NCBI RefSeq assembly: GCF_010730055.1
Contig: NZ_AP022575.1
Location: 186,001 to 250,000 of the forward strand
Length of the DNA stretch: 64,000 nucleotides
DNA from: Mycobacterium shinjukuense
GTDB taxonomy: Bacteria; Actinomycetota; Actinomycetes; Mycobacteriales; Mycobacteriaceae
Direction: 5' to 3'
The notes beneath the pieces were generated by a model. That model was not told the origin of the DNA and did not search any database. It worked only from the letters and a program-made list of their open reading frames with translations. Shown here one piece after another: positions 16,441 through 24,736 of the stretch. Made by a program: the position numbers and the translations under genes. Position 1 is the stretch's first letter. Each line of letters opens with the position of its first letter.

Positions 16441-16513
16441 GGGGCTATGGCGCAGTTGGTAGCGCGACTCGTTCGCATCGAGTAGGTCAGGGGTTCGAAT
16501 CCCCTTAGCTCCA
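16441..16513 (+). tRNA. tRNA-Ala (anticodon CGC)
   Basis: A 73-nt cloverleaf is visible. The acceptor stem is GGGGCTA/TAGCTCC with discriminator A. The D arm reads GGCGCAGTTGGTAGCGC. The anticodon stem-loop is ACTCG-TTCGCAT-CGAGT, with anticodon CGC. The T arm reads GGGGTTCGAATCCCC. CCA is not encoded. Its 3' half is the attachment site of the 10.3-kb element: bases 16468-16517 recur at 26757-26806, so the present 3' half came from the element. Confidence 0.95.
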
Positions 16514-16517
16514 CAGT
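16468..16517 (+). repeat. attL core, 50-bp direct repeat
   Basis: Fifty bases from CTCGTTCG in the tRNA anticodon arm to CACAGT just past the tRNA are identical to 26757-26806. Bases on both flanks differ (A versus T before, C versus G after). This is the duplicated crossover core produced by integration into the tRNA gene. Confidence 0.95.
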
Positions 16518-16554
16518 CTAAACATGCAGCTAGATAGCAAAATTTCGGTTAGCG

Positions 16555-17754
16555 CTACAGTGCGGTCTCATTGTCGTCAGTACGCAGTGGGTACGCAGCA
16601 GAGCGAATCGCCGCGTCCAGGTTCGCGGCCACGCCGTCAAGGTCCTCGTCGAAGAGGTCGGCATACACGTCCAGCGTCATCGACGCCTTGGCATGACCAA
16701 GCATGCGTTGCACCGCTTTGACGTTCGCGCCGGCGCTGATCGCCAGGCTCGCCGCGGTGTGGCGAAGATCGTGAGGCGTGATCGACGGAAAGGTGTCGTC
16801 TGCCTTCTGACACTTCTCGACTGCGGGCTGGAACACCCTGGCCCGGTAGTTGGAGTTCCGCAGCACCCCGCCACGCAGATCAGTGAACACCAGCGCGTCA
16901 CGGCCCTTACCGACCATCACCGCCGACAACTCGTCGGCAAGCGAGGCCGGGAACGGCACCGATCGGCGCTCCCACGTCTTCGGCGTGCTCCACACCAGAC
17001 CTGCGCCGGATGCCTCGGTGACCGACCGCGACACATTCACCCTGCGCCGCAACAAATCGAAGTCACACACCCGCAGCGCCGCCATCTCACCCCACCGCAA
17101 GCCGGTATAGGCGAGAAAACGGACAACCTCTGCCTGGCGGTTGACGGCCCCGGCGAGCGCCGCCACCTGTGCGTGCGTGAGGTATCCACGGTCAGCGTGC
17201 TTACGCTTCGGCAGGCGCACACCCTCGCATGGATTGCGGGGTATACAGCGCTCCTCGACGGCCGCGCCGAGCACCTGACGCAGCAGACCGAACGCGTTCT
17301 CAATCGTCGGAGCGCCGACCTCATCGGCACGCATCTTGGCCACCCACGCCCGCACCGCCGACGTCTTCACATCGACGACCGGGACGTCACCCCACCGCGG
17401 CTTGACGCGGCTACCCCAGACGCTCCTACGGGTCGCGGCGGTCTTGGCCGAGGTGTGGCCTTGCGCCTTGAACCAGGACGCATATACCGCGGCCACGGTC
17501 AGCCGGCCGCGCTCCGGTGCGACGTAGGTGCCGGTCGCCAGCTTCGGTGTGACCTCATTGTCCAGCCAGGATTGCGCGTCGGCCTTGCGGGCGAACGCCT
17601 TTGACCGTTCCCGACCTTCATCGTCAACATACCTTGCGCGCCAACGCAATCCGACCCCGTGGCGTGCGCTCGGCACCGCTTGCGCGTTACCGCGATCGTC
17701 GCGGACCGTTTTTGTCCACAGGTCCTCGACGCCGGCCCTACGATTGCGCTTCAT
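16555..17754 (-). CDS. int: Tyrosine integrase of the satellite-like element
   Basis: This 399-residue site-specific recombinase would move the element in and out of tRNA-Ala. The N-terminal arm-binding domain (about 35-85, GLRWRARYVDDEGRERSKAF) is followed by a SAM-like core-binding domain (about 88-170) and the catalytic domain. The catalytic residues are all present: R220 (TGLRWGE), H328-x-x-R331 (HDLRH), H354 (LGH) and Y364 (LDVYADLF). It resembles the phiRv2-type mycobacterial integrases. Its 3' end lies 38 bp from the attL core and overlaps two GTACGCAG repeats. The start overlaps the repressor stop (ATGA), so both are made from one leftward transcript. Confidence 0.95.
   Translation of the reverse strand: MKRNRRAGVEDLWTKTVRDDRGNAQAVPSARHGVGLRWRARYVDDEGRERSKAFARKADAQSWLDNEVTPKLATGTYVAPERGRLTVAAVYASWFKAQGHTSAKTAATRRSVWGSRVKPRWGDVPVVDVKTSAVRAWVAKMRADEVGAPTIENAFGLLRQVLGAAVEERCIPRNPCEGVRLPKRKHADRGYLTHAQVAALAGAVNRQAEVVRFLAYTGLRWGEMAALRVCDFDLLRRRVNVSRSVTEASGAGLVWSTPKTWERRSVPFPASLADELSAVMVGKGRDALVFTDLRGGVLRNSNYRARVFQPAVEKCQKADDTFPSITPHDLRHTAASLAISAGANVKAVQRMLGHAKASMTLDVYADLFDEDLDGVAANLDAAIRSAAYPLRTDDNETAL
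16578..16599 (+). repeat. Integrase arm-type site pair, left end
   Basis: GTACGCAG occurs at 16580-16587 and 16591-16598, an 11-bp period, within the last codons of int and 62 bp from the attL core. The same pair in the same orientation and spacing lies at 26637-26655 near the right end. In the circular form the two pairs would flank the crossover core, as arm-type integrase sites do. Confidence 0.7.
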
Positions 17755-18341
17755 TTCTCAGACTCCACCCTGTGAATCCTCATGTCGCCGATGAAGCGGC
17801 CGAGCAACACACTCATCGCGTCAACGATGCGGTCCTGCCGCAACCTCAGCGCCGCGCCCGGCTTGAGTCGAAACGCCGCGATCCGCCCGAGCGCATCGCT
17901 TGCGTCATCGAATGCCTGTAACGCCTTGTCGGCGTCGGCTGCGAGGTCGTTGAATCCTTCAAAATCCAGCGTCGCCAGCTCCCGAAGCCGGTCTTCGAGT
18001 GTCGAACGGATCGAGTTGAGCTGCTCGGCCGACTGGCGCGCGGTATCCAGCACGCCCCGAAAGGTGTAGGCCAAATCGTTTTCCAGTCCGATCCTGCGGC
18101 CCAGCAGCGCGTCAACGGAGACGGCAAAGAGGTCGGCCACTGCGGTCACCTCGTCGATCCGCGCCCCGCGGTCACCGGCTTCGATCTTTGCAATCGTCGT
18201 GGGGTAGATACCAGGCACCCCCCTGTCGGACAGCCTTTTCGCGACATCGGCCTGGGACCATCCGCGGCGCTCGCGCTCGCACCTGAGGCGCTCCCGGAAT
18301 TGGTCGCCAACCCGCCCCTGCTTCCCCATATCGGAAACCAT
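17751..18341 (-). CDS. XRE-family repressor of the satellite-like element
   Basis: From the ATG at 18341 this is a 196-residue protein with an N-terminal Cro/C1-type helix-turn-helix (about residues 10-75: LRCERERRGWSQADVAKRLSDR, then YPTTIAKIEAGDR). A helical, partly coiled C-terminal region follows (TARQSAEQLNSIRSTLEDRLREL). It is the likely lysogeny switch: it faces away from the replication genes and its start abuts their upstream region, which contains inverted repeats. It overlaps int by four bases. Other possible starts are 18365 (longer by 8 residues) and 18329 (shorter by 4). Whether a helper-phage protein lifts the repression, as in other satellites, cannot be seen. Confidence 0.85.
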   Translation of the reverse strand: MVSDMGKQGRVGDQFRERLRCERERRGWSQADVAKRLSDRGVPGIYPTTIAKIEAGDRGARIDEVTAVADLFAVSVDALLGRRIGLENDLAYTFRGVLDTARQSAEQLNSIRSTLEDRLRELATLDFEGFNDLAADADKALQAFDDASDALGRIAAFRLKPGAALRLRQDRIVDAMSVLLGRFIGDMRIHRVESEK

Positions 18342-18368
18342 ACCGATTTGGGTTGACCAACGCAACCG

Positions 18369-18390
18369 TTGGAATCCACAATCGTTCCAA
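18369..18390. promoter_or_regulatory. Candidate operator between repressor and excisionase genes
   Basis: TTGGAA-N10-TTCCAA is a perfect inverted repeat (arms 18369-18374 and 18385-18390). A second, weaker dyad TTGGGTTGACCAA lies at 18348-18360. Both sit in the divergent gap between the repressor start and the excisionase-like gene, where a repressor of this type normally binds. The assignment is by position and symmetry only. Confidence 0.5.
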
Positions 18391-18427
18391 ACCGGGAAAT
18401 GCTGCCGGATCGGGAAGGAGCGCGAAG

Positions 18428-18631
18428 TTGCAGAGCGAATATTTATCAGCCCCCGAACTTGCGGCGTGGACGGGGACGCCGGCGTCGACGTGGCGCTACT
18501 GGGCTCACCTCGGCGTCGGACCGGCGTCGTTTAAGCTCGGCCGCCGCCGAATCTGGAAGCGATCGGTCGTTTCGGCGTGGCTCGCCGCCCAGGAGAACGC
18601 CGGCAACCCGCGCGGAGGCGATGCCGCGTGA
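18428..18631 (+). CDS. Excisionase-like (AlpA/MerR-type HTH) protein
   Basis: This 67-residue protein begins QSEYLSAPELAAWTGTPASTWRYWAHLG, a winged helix-turn-helix of the excisionase/AlpA type. It continues with GPASFKLGRRRIWKRSVVSAWLAAQ. Such proteins bend att DNA for excision or activate satellite genes. I chose the TTG at 18428 because GGAAGGAG lies seven bases upstream and because this gives a normal excisionase length; a longer in-frame extension to 18353 would run across the operator region. Its stop overlaps the GTG of the Prim-Pol gene. Confidence 0.8.
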   Translation: MQSEYLSAPELAAWTGTPASTWRYWAHLGVGPASFKLGRRRIWKRSVVSAWLAAQENAGNPRGGDAA

Positions 18632-19575
18632 CGCTGACCGACGATCTCCTCGCTGAAGCCGCCGCAATGCGCGCGATCAACGCGGCGCTGGGCGGCGCAA
18701 CAATCGTCGGCGGCGACATCGCCGCCGCCGCCGTCGAGTACGCGGTGAACCACTGGCAGGTGTTGCCCCTTCGAGGCAAGGTGCCAGCAATCGCCGGTGG
18801 CCGCGGGGTGCTCGACGCCACCGACGACGTCGCGACGGTGGCTCGCTGGTGGGGAGGCGAGCACGCCGGCGCCAACATCGGCGGCAGGGTGCCCGAGTCG
18901 ATGGTCGTGATCGACGTCGATCCCCGCCACGGCGGGAACGACTCGATCGCCCGGCACGAGCGCCGCCACGGCCGCTTACCCGAGACACTGACGACGCTCT
19001 CGGGGCGCGGGGACGGCGGGCGGCATTTGTTCTTTCGACGCCCGGCCGGGAAGTTGTCCGGCCGCCGGCTGGGGCCGGGACTCGATGTCAAAACGTCGAG
19101 CGGCTATACGGTGTTGCCCCCATCGATCCACGCCGGCACCGGCCAGCCGTACAGGAGGGTGGTCGCGCCGGTGGCCGCGCCCCCGGCGTGGCTGGTCGCC
19201 CTCCTTTTGCCCGAGCGCGCCAGACCGGCGACGCGGCGCCGCCCGCGACACCTGCCCCCGATGCGCGGGGCGTCGATCGCTGACCGATACAGCGCCGCGA
19301 CATCGTGGCACGACGTTCTCGTCCCACGCGGCTGGCGCTGCCTCGACACCGACCCCGACGCCGACGGTGCCCGCTGGGTGCACCCCACCCACACCTCGGC
19401 GTGCTCGGCGACGATTCGCCACGGCTGCCTCTTCGTTTATTCGACGAACACCCCGTTCGACGTGACCGAACCGGGAAATCCAAAGGGGTACACCCGGTTT
19501 CGCGCGTACGCCACCCTAAACCACAACGGCGATCTGAAGGCTGCCGCTCGCGCGCTGAAGGAGACTGTGCAATGA
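18628..19575 (+). CDS. Prim-Pol (bifunctional primase/polymerase) replication protein
   Basis: This 315-residue protein has an N-terminal Prim-Pol domain of the archaeo-eukaryotic primase superfamily. The metal-binding D96-x-D98 lies in VVIDVDPRHGG. SGRGDGGRH (125-133) and GLDVKTSSGYTVLPPSIH (151-168) supply the remaining active-site residues. It probably primes and copies element DNA during autonomous replication. The C-terminal 110 residues are of unclear function, and no helicase motif is seen there; that role may fall to the next gene. The start is the GTG at 18628, overlapping the excisionase stop; the stop overlaps the next ATG. Confidence 0.9.
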   Translation: MTLTDDLLAEAAAMRAINAALGGATIVGGDIAAAAVEYAVNHWQVLPLRGKVPAIAGGRGVLDATDDVATVARWWGGEHAGANIGGRVPESMVVIDVDPRHGGNDSIARHERRHGRLPETLTTLSGRGDGGRHLFFRRPAGKLSGRRLGPGLDVKTSSGYTVLPPSIHAGTGQPYRRVVAPVAAPPAWLVALLLPERARPATRRRPRHLPPMRGASIADRYSAATSWHDVLVPRGWRCLDTDPDADGARWVHPTHTSACSATIRHGCLFVYSTNTPFDVTEPGNPKGYTRFRAYATLNHNGDLKAAARALKETVQ

Positions 19576-20876
19576 TCGACGCCGCCGCCGTCGACCCTCT
19601 CCCCGACGGCCCCGATCCCGATTACGGGTTCTGGTCGCAGACGGACGAACTCGCCCACATCCACTCGTTCGCCCGTGCCCGCCGGGTGGCACCGTACGCC
19701 GTCCTCGGCTGCGTTCTGCGGCGCGCGACCGCCTGCATCGAGCCGCACGTCGTACTGCCGCCCGTCGTCGGCGGCCACGTGTCGGCAAACTTCTTCACCC
19801 TATCGACCGGCGCATCCGGGCAGGGCAAAGGCGCAGCCGACGCGGCCGGGACCGCCGCCGTGCGCTTCCACGACGACATGGGCAACGACTTGGACGCCGA
19901 GCGGCCCAGCCTCGGCTCAGGTGAAGGCTTGGCCCGACTGTTCAAGGGCGCCAAGGACACCCCCGGCCTCACGCGGGCGCATTTGGTCGTGCCCGAGGTC
20001 AAGACGCTGGAAGCGTTGACGGGGCGGCAGGGGGCAACCCTCGTCGGCGAGTTGCTCAAGGCGTTCGTGGGCGAGCCGGTCGGATTCCATAACGCGCAGC
20101 ACGACACGAGTACCGCGATCAGGGCGCACTCCTACCGGTTGTGCCTGGGAGTCGGCGCGCAGCCCGAGAACGCCGAATTCTTTCTCGCGCGCGCGAAAGA
20201 CGGGCTCCCGCAACGCTTCCTGTGGTTGCCCACCGTCGACCCATACGCGCCCGAGGGGCGCCCCGACCCGGTCGACCCGCTGGGCGTCTTGATACCGACG
20301 TTCAGCCATAACTGCTGCGACGAGCGCCACGTGGTGCAGATCCCCGACAGCGCCCGAGAGGAGATCGACGTCCACCGTTACCGCGTCCTGATCGGCGACC
20401 CCGACGTCGACCCTCTCGATGGGCACCTGATGCTGACCCAGCTGAAGACGGCCTTCGCCATCGCAGTCCTCCACGGCCGAAACGCGATCGACGAAACCGA
20501 CTGGAAGATCGCCGGCGACTTGACCGACGTGTCGATCCGGGTTCGCGATCAGATGCGCGCCGCGGTCGACGCCGCCCGCCGGCGCCAGAACGCCGCCAGG
20601 GCCCGCGACCGCGCCGAACGGGAAACCATCGTCGCTGCCCGCCTCGCCGACCAGGCCCAGCGCCGCGTCGTAAAAGCAGTCTGTGGCAAACTTCGCCGCC
20701 GCGGCCGAGCGACCCGGTCGGAGCTGCGCGTCGCATGCGCCGCATCGATCCGCAGCGAATTCGATGGAGTGTTTGAAATGATGGTTGACGAGGAGATAAT
20801 CGTGATATCTGAATCAACCGGCAAACGGTTCGCCCCCGAGTACACGTTCGGCCCCAAGTATGACGGAGGGTTGTAA
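19572..20876 (+). CDS. ATPase-like replication protein (DUF3987-like)
   Basis: This 434-residue protein has a P-loop-like segment STGASGQGKGAADAAG (about residues 78-93), preceded by HVSANFFTL and followed by LVVPEVKTLEAL as a possible Walker B region. The layout resembles DUF3987 and other helicase-like replication proteins that pair with Prim-Pol in satellites and phages. The C-terminus (about 340-434) is Arg/Ala-rich and ends in a winged-helix-like region. The P-loop deviates from the strict GxxxxGK[ST] pattern (K followed by G), so ATP hydrolysis is not certain. It starts at the ATG 19572, overlapping the Prim-Pol stop. The stop codon lies within the first TTGTAA repeat of the downstream cluster. 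Confidence 0.7.
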   Translation: MIDAAAVDPLPDGPDPDYGFWSQTDELAHIHSFARARRVAPYAVLGCVLRRATACIEPHVVLPPVVGGHVSANFFTLSTGASGQGKGAADAAGTAAVRFHDDMGNDLDAERPSLGSGEGLARLFKGAKDTPGLTRAHLVVPEVKTLEALTGRQGATLVGELLKAFVGEPVGFHNAQHDTSTAIRAHSYRLCLGVGAQPENAEFFLARAKDGLPQRFLWLPTVDPYAPEGRPDPVDPLGVLIPTFSHNCCDERHVVQIPDSAREEIDVHRYRVLIGDPDVDPLDGHLMLTQLKTAFAIAVLHGRNAIDETDWKIAGDLTDVSIRVRDQMRAAVDAARRRQNAARARDRAERETIVAARLADQAQRRVVKAVCGKLRRRGRATRSELRVACAASIRSEFDGVFEMMVDEEIIVISESTGKRFAPEYTFGPKYDGGL

Positions 20877-20957
20877 ATTACAGCGAATTACAACCCCGAC
20901 AAACACGCCCTGACCTGCGGAAATAGGGGTTGTAACCGAGTTGTAAATTACAACCCC
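20868..20957. repeat. AT-rich repeat cluster, candidate replication origin
   Basis: TTACAACCCC or its complement GGGGTTGTAA occurs at 20888-20897, 20926-20935 and 20948-20957. The related TTGTAA occurs at 20871-20876 and 20941-20946. TTGTAAATTACAA (20941-20953) is a palindrome. The cluster is AT-rich, sits directly after the Prim-Pol and ATPase-like genes and before a new gene block with its own Shine-Dalgarno. This is the arrangement of iterons at satellite origins; an operator for the packaging genes is the alternative. Confidence 0.6.
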
Positions 20958-21005
20958 ACGCTCCTCAGTCTTACCAAAACCAGCAAACAAAACAAGGAGG
21001 ACGCC

Positions 21006-21302
21006 GTGACCGAAATGCTAAACGAATACGCCCGACGCGCAGTAGCCCTTCGGCTGCTCAGTGCGCTCGGCCACGCACAGCAAGCCCCTCACCGCCTACA
21101 TCGCGCTATCGACGAGGCGGTGGACGATCCGAATCTGCGGGACGCGATTGCCTACCTCGTGGGGCTGGCGATGGAGGCCTACCTCCTGAAGAACGACGGC
21201 GACGGGGAGCGAGCCACCGCCGAGATCGACGCCCAGCTCAAGCTCGCAGAAGACCTGGAAAGCCTTGGCAATACCGAGGAGCCGAAGGGCGACCCCGCAT
21301 GA
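21006..21302 (+). CDS. Small protein of unknown function in the element (98 residues)
   Basis: I do not recognise this protein. It is mostly helical in appearance and acidic toward the C-terminus, with an N-terminal EYARRAVALRLLSALGHAQQAPHRLHRAIDEA stretch and a second helix around AIAYLVGLAMEAYLLK. The GTG at 21006 follows AAGGAGG by five bases, the strongest Shine-Dalgarno in the element, so it is probably abundant. It opens the block that continues through HNH and terminase. A small-terminase, regulatory or helper-interference role are all possible; none is shown. Confidence 0.7.
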   Translation: MTEMLNEYARRAVALRLLSALGHAQQAPHRLHRAIDEAVDDPNLRDAIAYLVGLAMEAYLLKNDGDGERATAEIDAQLKLAEDLESLGNTEEPKGDPA

Positions 21303-21541
21303 CCGCCGATCAACGGCCGCATCGAGCCGACTATCGGCGAGCCGCAGCGTTGTTCCTGCACCGCCTCCGTGGCGACGCCGAGGGCGTCAACGCCGTCCTG
21401 GTCGAAGCATCCGAACTAGACCGCACCTCGGCGCTCATCCTCGCCGTCATGAACGTCGCCATATGGGCACCGGGCTCGATATTGCCGACCGACTCAGGCA
21501 TCGCCGGACTAAAAAAGGTCATCAAGGAGTACGCCGAATGA
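21299..21541 (+). CDS. Small protein of unknown function in the element (80 residues)
   Basis: I do not recognise this protein. It has a basic N-terminus (TADQRPHRADYRRAAALFLHR) and a hydrophobic middle (TSALILAVMNVAIWAPG) that could be a buried helix or a weak membrane segment. It ends in GLKKVIKEYAE. The ATG overlaps the previous stop by four bases (ATGA) and its own stop overlaps the HNH start, so it is tightly embedded in the packaging operon. Confidence 0.7.
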   Translation: MTADQRPHRADYRRAAALFLHRLRGDAEGVNAVLVEASELDRTSALILAVMNVAIWAPGSILPTDSGIAGLKKVIKEYAE

Positions 21542-21951
21542 CCCTGCTGCGTCCATGCCTTATCTGCGGCGAGCCTGCCGAGGGTCCGCGCTGCCCAGCC
21601 CACACAGTTGACACCCAACTCGTAGCTACCGCACGCGGCTACGACTGGGCATGGACCAAGTTGTCCAGGCGTGCCCGCCGCCTCCAACCGTTCTGCATCG
21701 ACTGCGGCGTCACCGAGGACCTGCAGGCCGACCACACGCCCCAAGCGTGGGCACGCAGGGCCGCGGGCAGGCCGATCCGCCTGCGGGACATCGAGGTGGT
21801 GTGCGGGCCGTGCAACCGCCGCCGTGGTGCTGCCCGAGGCAACGCTGCGACCAGGGGGGATGCCCCAGCCCGGCCGCTACCTGACCGCCGCCGGGGGCAA
21901 AGTTTGAGTTACACACCCCGTTTGCTCCAGCCGGAGGGGAAAACGCGATGA
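21538..21951 (+). CDS. HNH endonuclease
   Basis: This 137-residue protein has zinc-binding cysteine pairs (C7/C10, C53/C56 and C89/C92) around an HNH core: D65-H66 in LQADHTPQAW and N93 in VVCGPCNRRRG. HNH proteins encoded next to the large terminase are needed for specific DNA cleavage and packaging in many HK97-type cos phages and in capsid-forming satellites. The ATG at 21538 overlaps the previous stop; the stop overlaps the terminase ATG. Confidence 0.9.
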   Translation: MTLLRPCLICGEPAEGPRCPAHTVDTQLVATARGYDWAWTKLSRRARRLQPFCIDCGVTEDLQADHTPQAWARRAAGRPIRLRDIEVVCGPCNRRRGAARGNAATRGDAPARPLPDRRRGQSLSYTPRLLQPEGKTR

Positions 21952-23402
21952 GGGCCGGCCCCAAGGGCACCGTCACCGCCGAGCCGTTGGCCTTCTCGCG
22001 GTGGCCCAGCGGTCGCGCGAAGCGTCGCGAGCGGTTCATTGGCGAGTTTCTGGTGCTCCCGCGCGGTCTGGGAGCTGGGGAGCCGTTCGAGCTGAGGCCT
22101 TTTCAGCGCGAGATCATCCGGGGAGCGTTCGCGCCGGGCATAAGGACTGCGCTGATCTCGATCCCGAGGGCCAACGGCAAGACGATGCTGGCGGCCGCGC
22201 TGGGTATCGCTGAGCTGTTCGTTGGTCCGCCCTCGGCCGAGGTGCTGGTGGTGGCCACCGATCAGCGGCAGGCGAACATCACGCTGAAGTACGCCAGGCG
22301 CATGGTTGAGCTGAATTCGGTGTTGGGGCAGCGGGTACAGATTTACGCCGACCGCCTGCACTTGCCGGAGAACGATGCAACGCTGCTGCCGTTGCCGGCC
22401 GAGGTCGGTGCCCTGCACGGCCACGATCCGAGCTTGCAGATCGTCGACGAACTGCACGTTGTAACCGAAGCCGTTTGGGAGGCGGTCACTTCGGTGGCCG
22501 GTAAGCGACCGGAGTCGCTGACATTGGCGATATCCACACCGGCATCGTCCCCGGACAGCGTCATGTGGAGGCTGGTGGAGCACGGTCGCGCCGGTAATGA
22601 CCCGGCGTTCTACTTCCGGGAGTTCGCGGCACCGGACGGGTGCGCGGCCGACGACCGGGCGGCTTGGCGAGTCGGCAACCCCGCGTTGGCGTGCCGCAAG
22701 CCGTTCCTGTCTGAGGACGGCATCGAGGCTGCCCGTAAGACGATCCGGGAGCCGGTGTTTCGGCGGTTGCGTCTCGGCCAGTGGGTGACCGGGGTCGAGG
22801 CCTGGTTGCCGTGGGGCGCCTGGGATGCCTGCGCGGTCGAACGGCGTGTACAGCTACGCGAACGCGTAGTTTTAGCGTTCGACGGCTCGGCTTCTGGTGA
22901 CAGCACGGCGCTGGTGGGCTGCACCCTCGACGGACATCTATGGGTCGAAGGGTTGTGGGAAAACCCTGGCGATTTGCGGTGGCGGGTGCCGCGGGAGGAG
23001 GTGACCCGCGCCGTCGATGTCGCGTTCGCCAAGTACGACGTGGTCGAGTTGGCGGCCGACCCGTGGGGCTGGCGTTCGGAGATCGAGGACTGGGCCAAGC
23101 GACACGGGGAGCGCCGCGTCCTTGAATGGAACACCGCCCACGCCGCCCGCATGGCACCGGCCACCGACCGGCTGTATCAGGCCGTGGTCGCCAGGGTGAT
23201 CAGTCATGACGGTGATCCGCGGATGGCCGCCCACGTGGCGCACTGCGTCGCGAAAGCGACCCCGATGGGGGATCTCGTATCGAAAGACAAGCGCGGTAGC
23301 CCGCGAAAGATCGACGCCGCCGTAGCCGCGATCGTGGCTTACGACCGCGCGGCGTGGCACCAACAACGAAACCGGAAGCGAGTAAGGAGTTTTGCCTCGT
23401 GA
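21948..23402 (+). CDS. terL: Phage terminase large subunit
   Basis: This 484-residue packaging motor has an N-terminal ATPase with a deviant Walker A (SIPRANGKTM, 71-80), Walker B LQIVDELH (163-170, acidic D167-E168) and a coupling motif near SLTLAISTP. The C-terminal RNase H-like nuclease has acidic residues at D312 (LAFDGSASGDST), in AADPWGW and near KIDAAVAAI. It would load element DNA into the capsid encoded just downstream. GGAGGGGA lies upstream of the ATG at 21948. No clear small terminase is recognised; the two small upstream genes or the HNH protein may cover that need. Confidence 0.95.
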   Translation: MRAGPKGTVTAEPLAFSRWPSGRAKRRERFIGEFLVLPRGLGAGEPFELRPFQREIIRGAFAPGIRTALISIPRANGKTMLAAALGIAELFVGPPSAEVLVVATDQRQANITLKYARRMVELNSVLGQRVQIYADRLHLPENDATLLPLPAEVGALHGHDPSLQIVDELHVVTEAVWEAVTSVAGKRPESLTLAISTPASSPDSVMWRLVEHGRAGNDPAFYFREFAAPDGCAADDRAAWRVGNPALACRKPFLSEDGIEAARKTIREPVFRRLRLGQWVTGVEAWLPWGAWDACAVERRVQLRERVVLAFDGSASGDSTALVGCTLDGHLWVEGLWENPGDLRWRVPREEVTRAVDVAFAKYDVVELAADPWGWRSEIEDWAKRHGERRVLEWNTAHAARMAPATDRLYQAVVARVISHDGDPRMAAHVAHCVAKATPMGDLVSKDKRGSPRKIDAAVAAIVAYDRAAWHQQRNRKRVRSFAS

Positions 23403-24736
23403 CGACCCGTGAAGAACAGATTCAGCAGATGATGCAGCGGCTCAACGAGCCGGCTGCCCGCTACGCCGACCTGGACCGCTACTACACCGGCACCCAGCCG
23501 TTGGCGTTCCTGTCCCCGGAAGCAAAGACCGCGCTGGGCAACCGCTTCGGCGTGATGGCGTCCAACATCCCGCGGCTGGCCGTGACCGCGCTCGCTGAGC
23601 GGTTGCGGATCACCGGATTCGCCGGCGACGCCGAGTTGTGGGCCGACTGGATTCGCAACGACCTCGACCAGACCAGCGGTGTCGCCCACCGCGAAGCCCT
23701 GTTGCTCGGCGACTCTTACGTGATCGTGTGGGCCGACCGCTACGGCCGCCCGAAGGTCACCGTTGAAAGCGCGAAACAGGTTGCTGTGCAGCTAGATCCG
23801 GGCACCCGCAACGTCGTCGCCGCGATCAAGCGCTGGGAAGACCGCAACACCACCGAAGCCGTCTTATATCTCCCCGATCGGATCGTGCGGTTGCGGGCCA
23901 ACCAGACCGGGGCCACCACTGTCGGGTACAAAACCGTCGAGGAGATCACCAACCCGCTCGGCGTGGTCCCGGTCGTCAATCTGCGCAACACCGACCGCAT
24001 CCTCGGAGATTGGGGTAGCTCGGAAATCGACGACCTTAAGCCCCTCGTCGATGCGCTGAACAAGTCGCTAGCGGACATGATGGTTACCAGCGAATACGTT
24101 GGCCGGCCGCGTCGTTGGGCCACTGGGATCGAATTGACCGAGGAACCGGTCCTCGACGACGACGGCAACCCGGTCCTCGACGAGGATGGCCAACCGGTGA
24201 TGACTGAGGTGAACCCGATCCCCGAAGGGCACCGGGCAATGATCTCGGAGAACAACGAAGCCAAGTTCGGGCAACTCAACGCCGCCGACCTCGCTGGTTA
24301 CGAGGCATCGGTGCGGGTGATCCTTGGCCAGATCATGGCGGTCTCCACACTGCCCGCGCATTACGTCGGAGTGTTCACCGACAACCCGGCTTCGGCCGAT
24401 GCGCTGAGGGCCGCCGAGGCCAGCCTGACCGCTCGCGCCGAAGCCCGCCAGCAGACGTTCGGACGAGCCTGGGAGCAGGTCGCTCGACTGATGATCGCGG
24501 TGCGAGATGGACGTGATCCCAACATGATCGATGGCATCCGCGTGCACTGGGCTGATGCGGCAACCCGCTCGGTCGCGCAAGAGGCCGACGCTACCGTCAA
24601 GCTGGTGCAGGCCGGCATCCTGCCCGTCACCTACGCGTTGGGCAAGCTCGGCTACTCCGACGACGAAATCGCGAAGATCAACGCGGCCCGCGCCGTGGAA
24701 ACCTCTGCCGGGCAGGTGAACTCTGATGCGGCTTAG
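23399..24736 (+). CDS. Phage portal protein
   Basis: This 445-residue protein matches the SPP1 gp6-like portal family. It starts TTREEQIQQMMQRLNEPAARYADLDRYYTG and continues with FGVMASNIPRLAVTALAERL. The clip/stem region includes DLKPLVDALNKSLADMMVTSEYVG. Twelve copies would form the ring through which DNA enters the head and to which connectors bind. The GTG at 23399 overlaps the terminase stop and has AAGGAG upstream. It follows terL directly, the standard head-module order. Confidence 0.92.
   Translation: MTTREEQIQQMMQRLNEPAARYADLDRYYTGTQPLAFLSPEAKTALGNRFGVMASNIPRLAVTALAERLRITGFAGDAELWADWIRNDLDQTSGVAHREALLLGDSYVIVWADRYGRPKVTVESAKQVAVQLDPGTRNVVAAIKRWEDRNTTEAVLYLPDRIVRLRANQTGATTVGYKTVEEITNPLGVVPVVNLRNTDRILGDWGSSEIDDLKPLVDALNKSLADMMVTSEYVGRPRRWATGIELTEEPVLDDDGNPVLDEDGQPVMTEVNPIPEGHRAMISENNEAKFGQLNAADLAGYEASVRVILGQIMAVSTLPAHYVGVFTDNPASADALRAAEASLTARAEARQQTFGRAWEQVARLMIAVRDGRDPNMIDGIRVHWADAATRSVAQEADATVKLVQAGILPVTYALGKLGYSDDEIAKINAARAVETSAGQVNSDAA

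Noticed and set aside
18577..18627. In-frame upstream extension of the Prim-Pol gene
   Set aside because: The added residues are Arg-rich and overlap the excisionase-like gene; the GTG at 18628 with a stop-start overlap is the better start.
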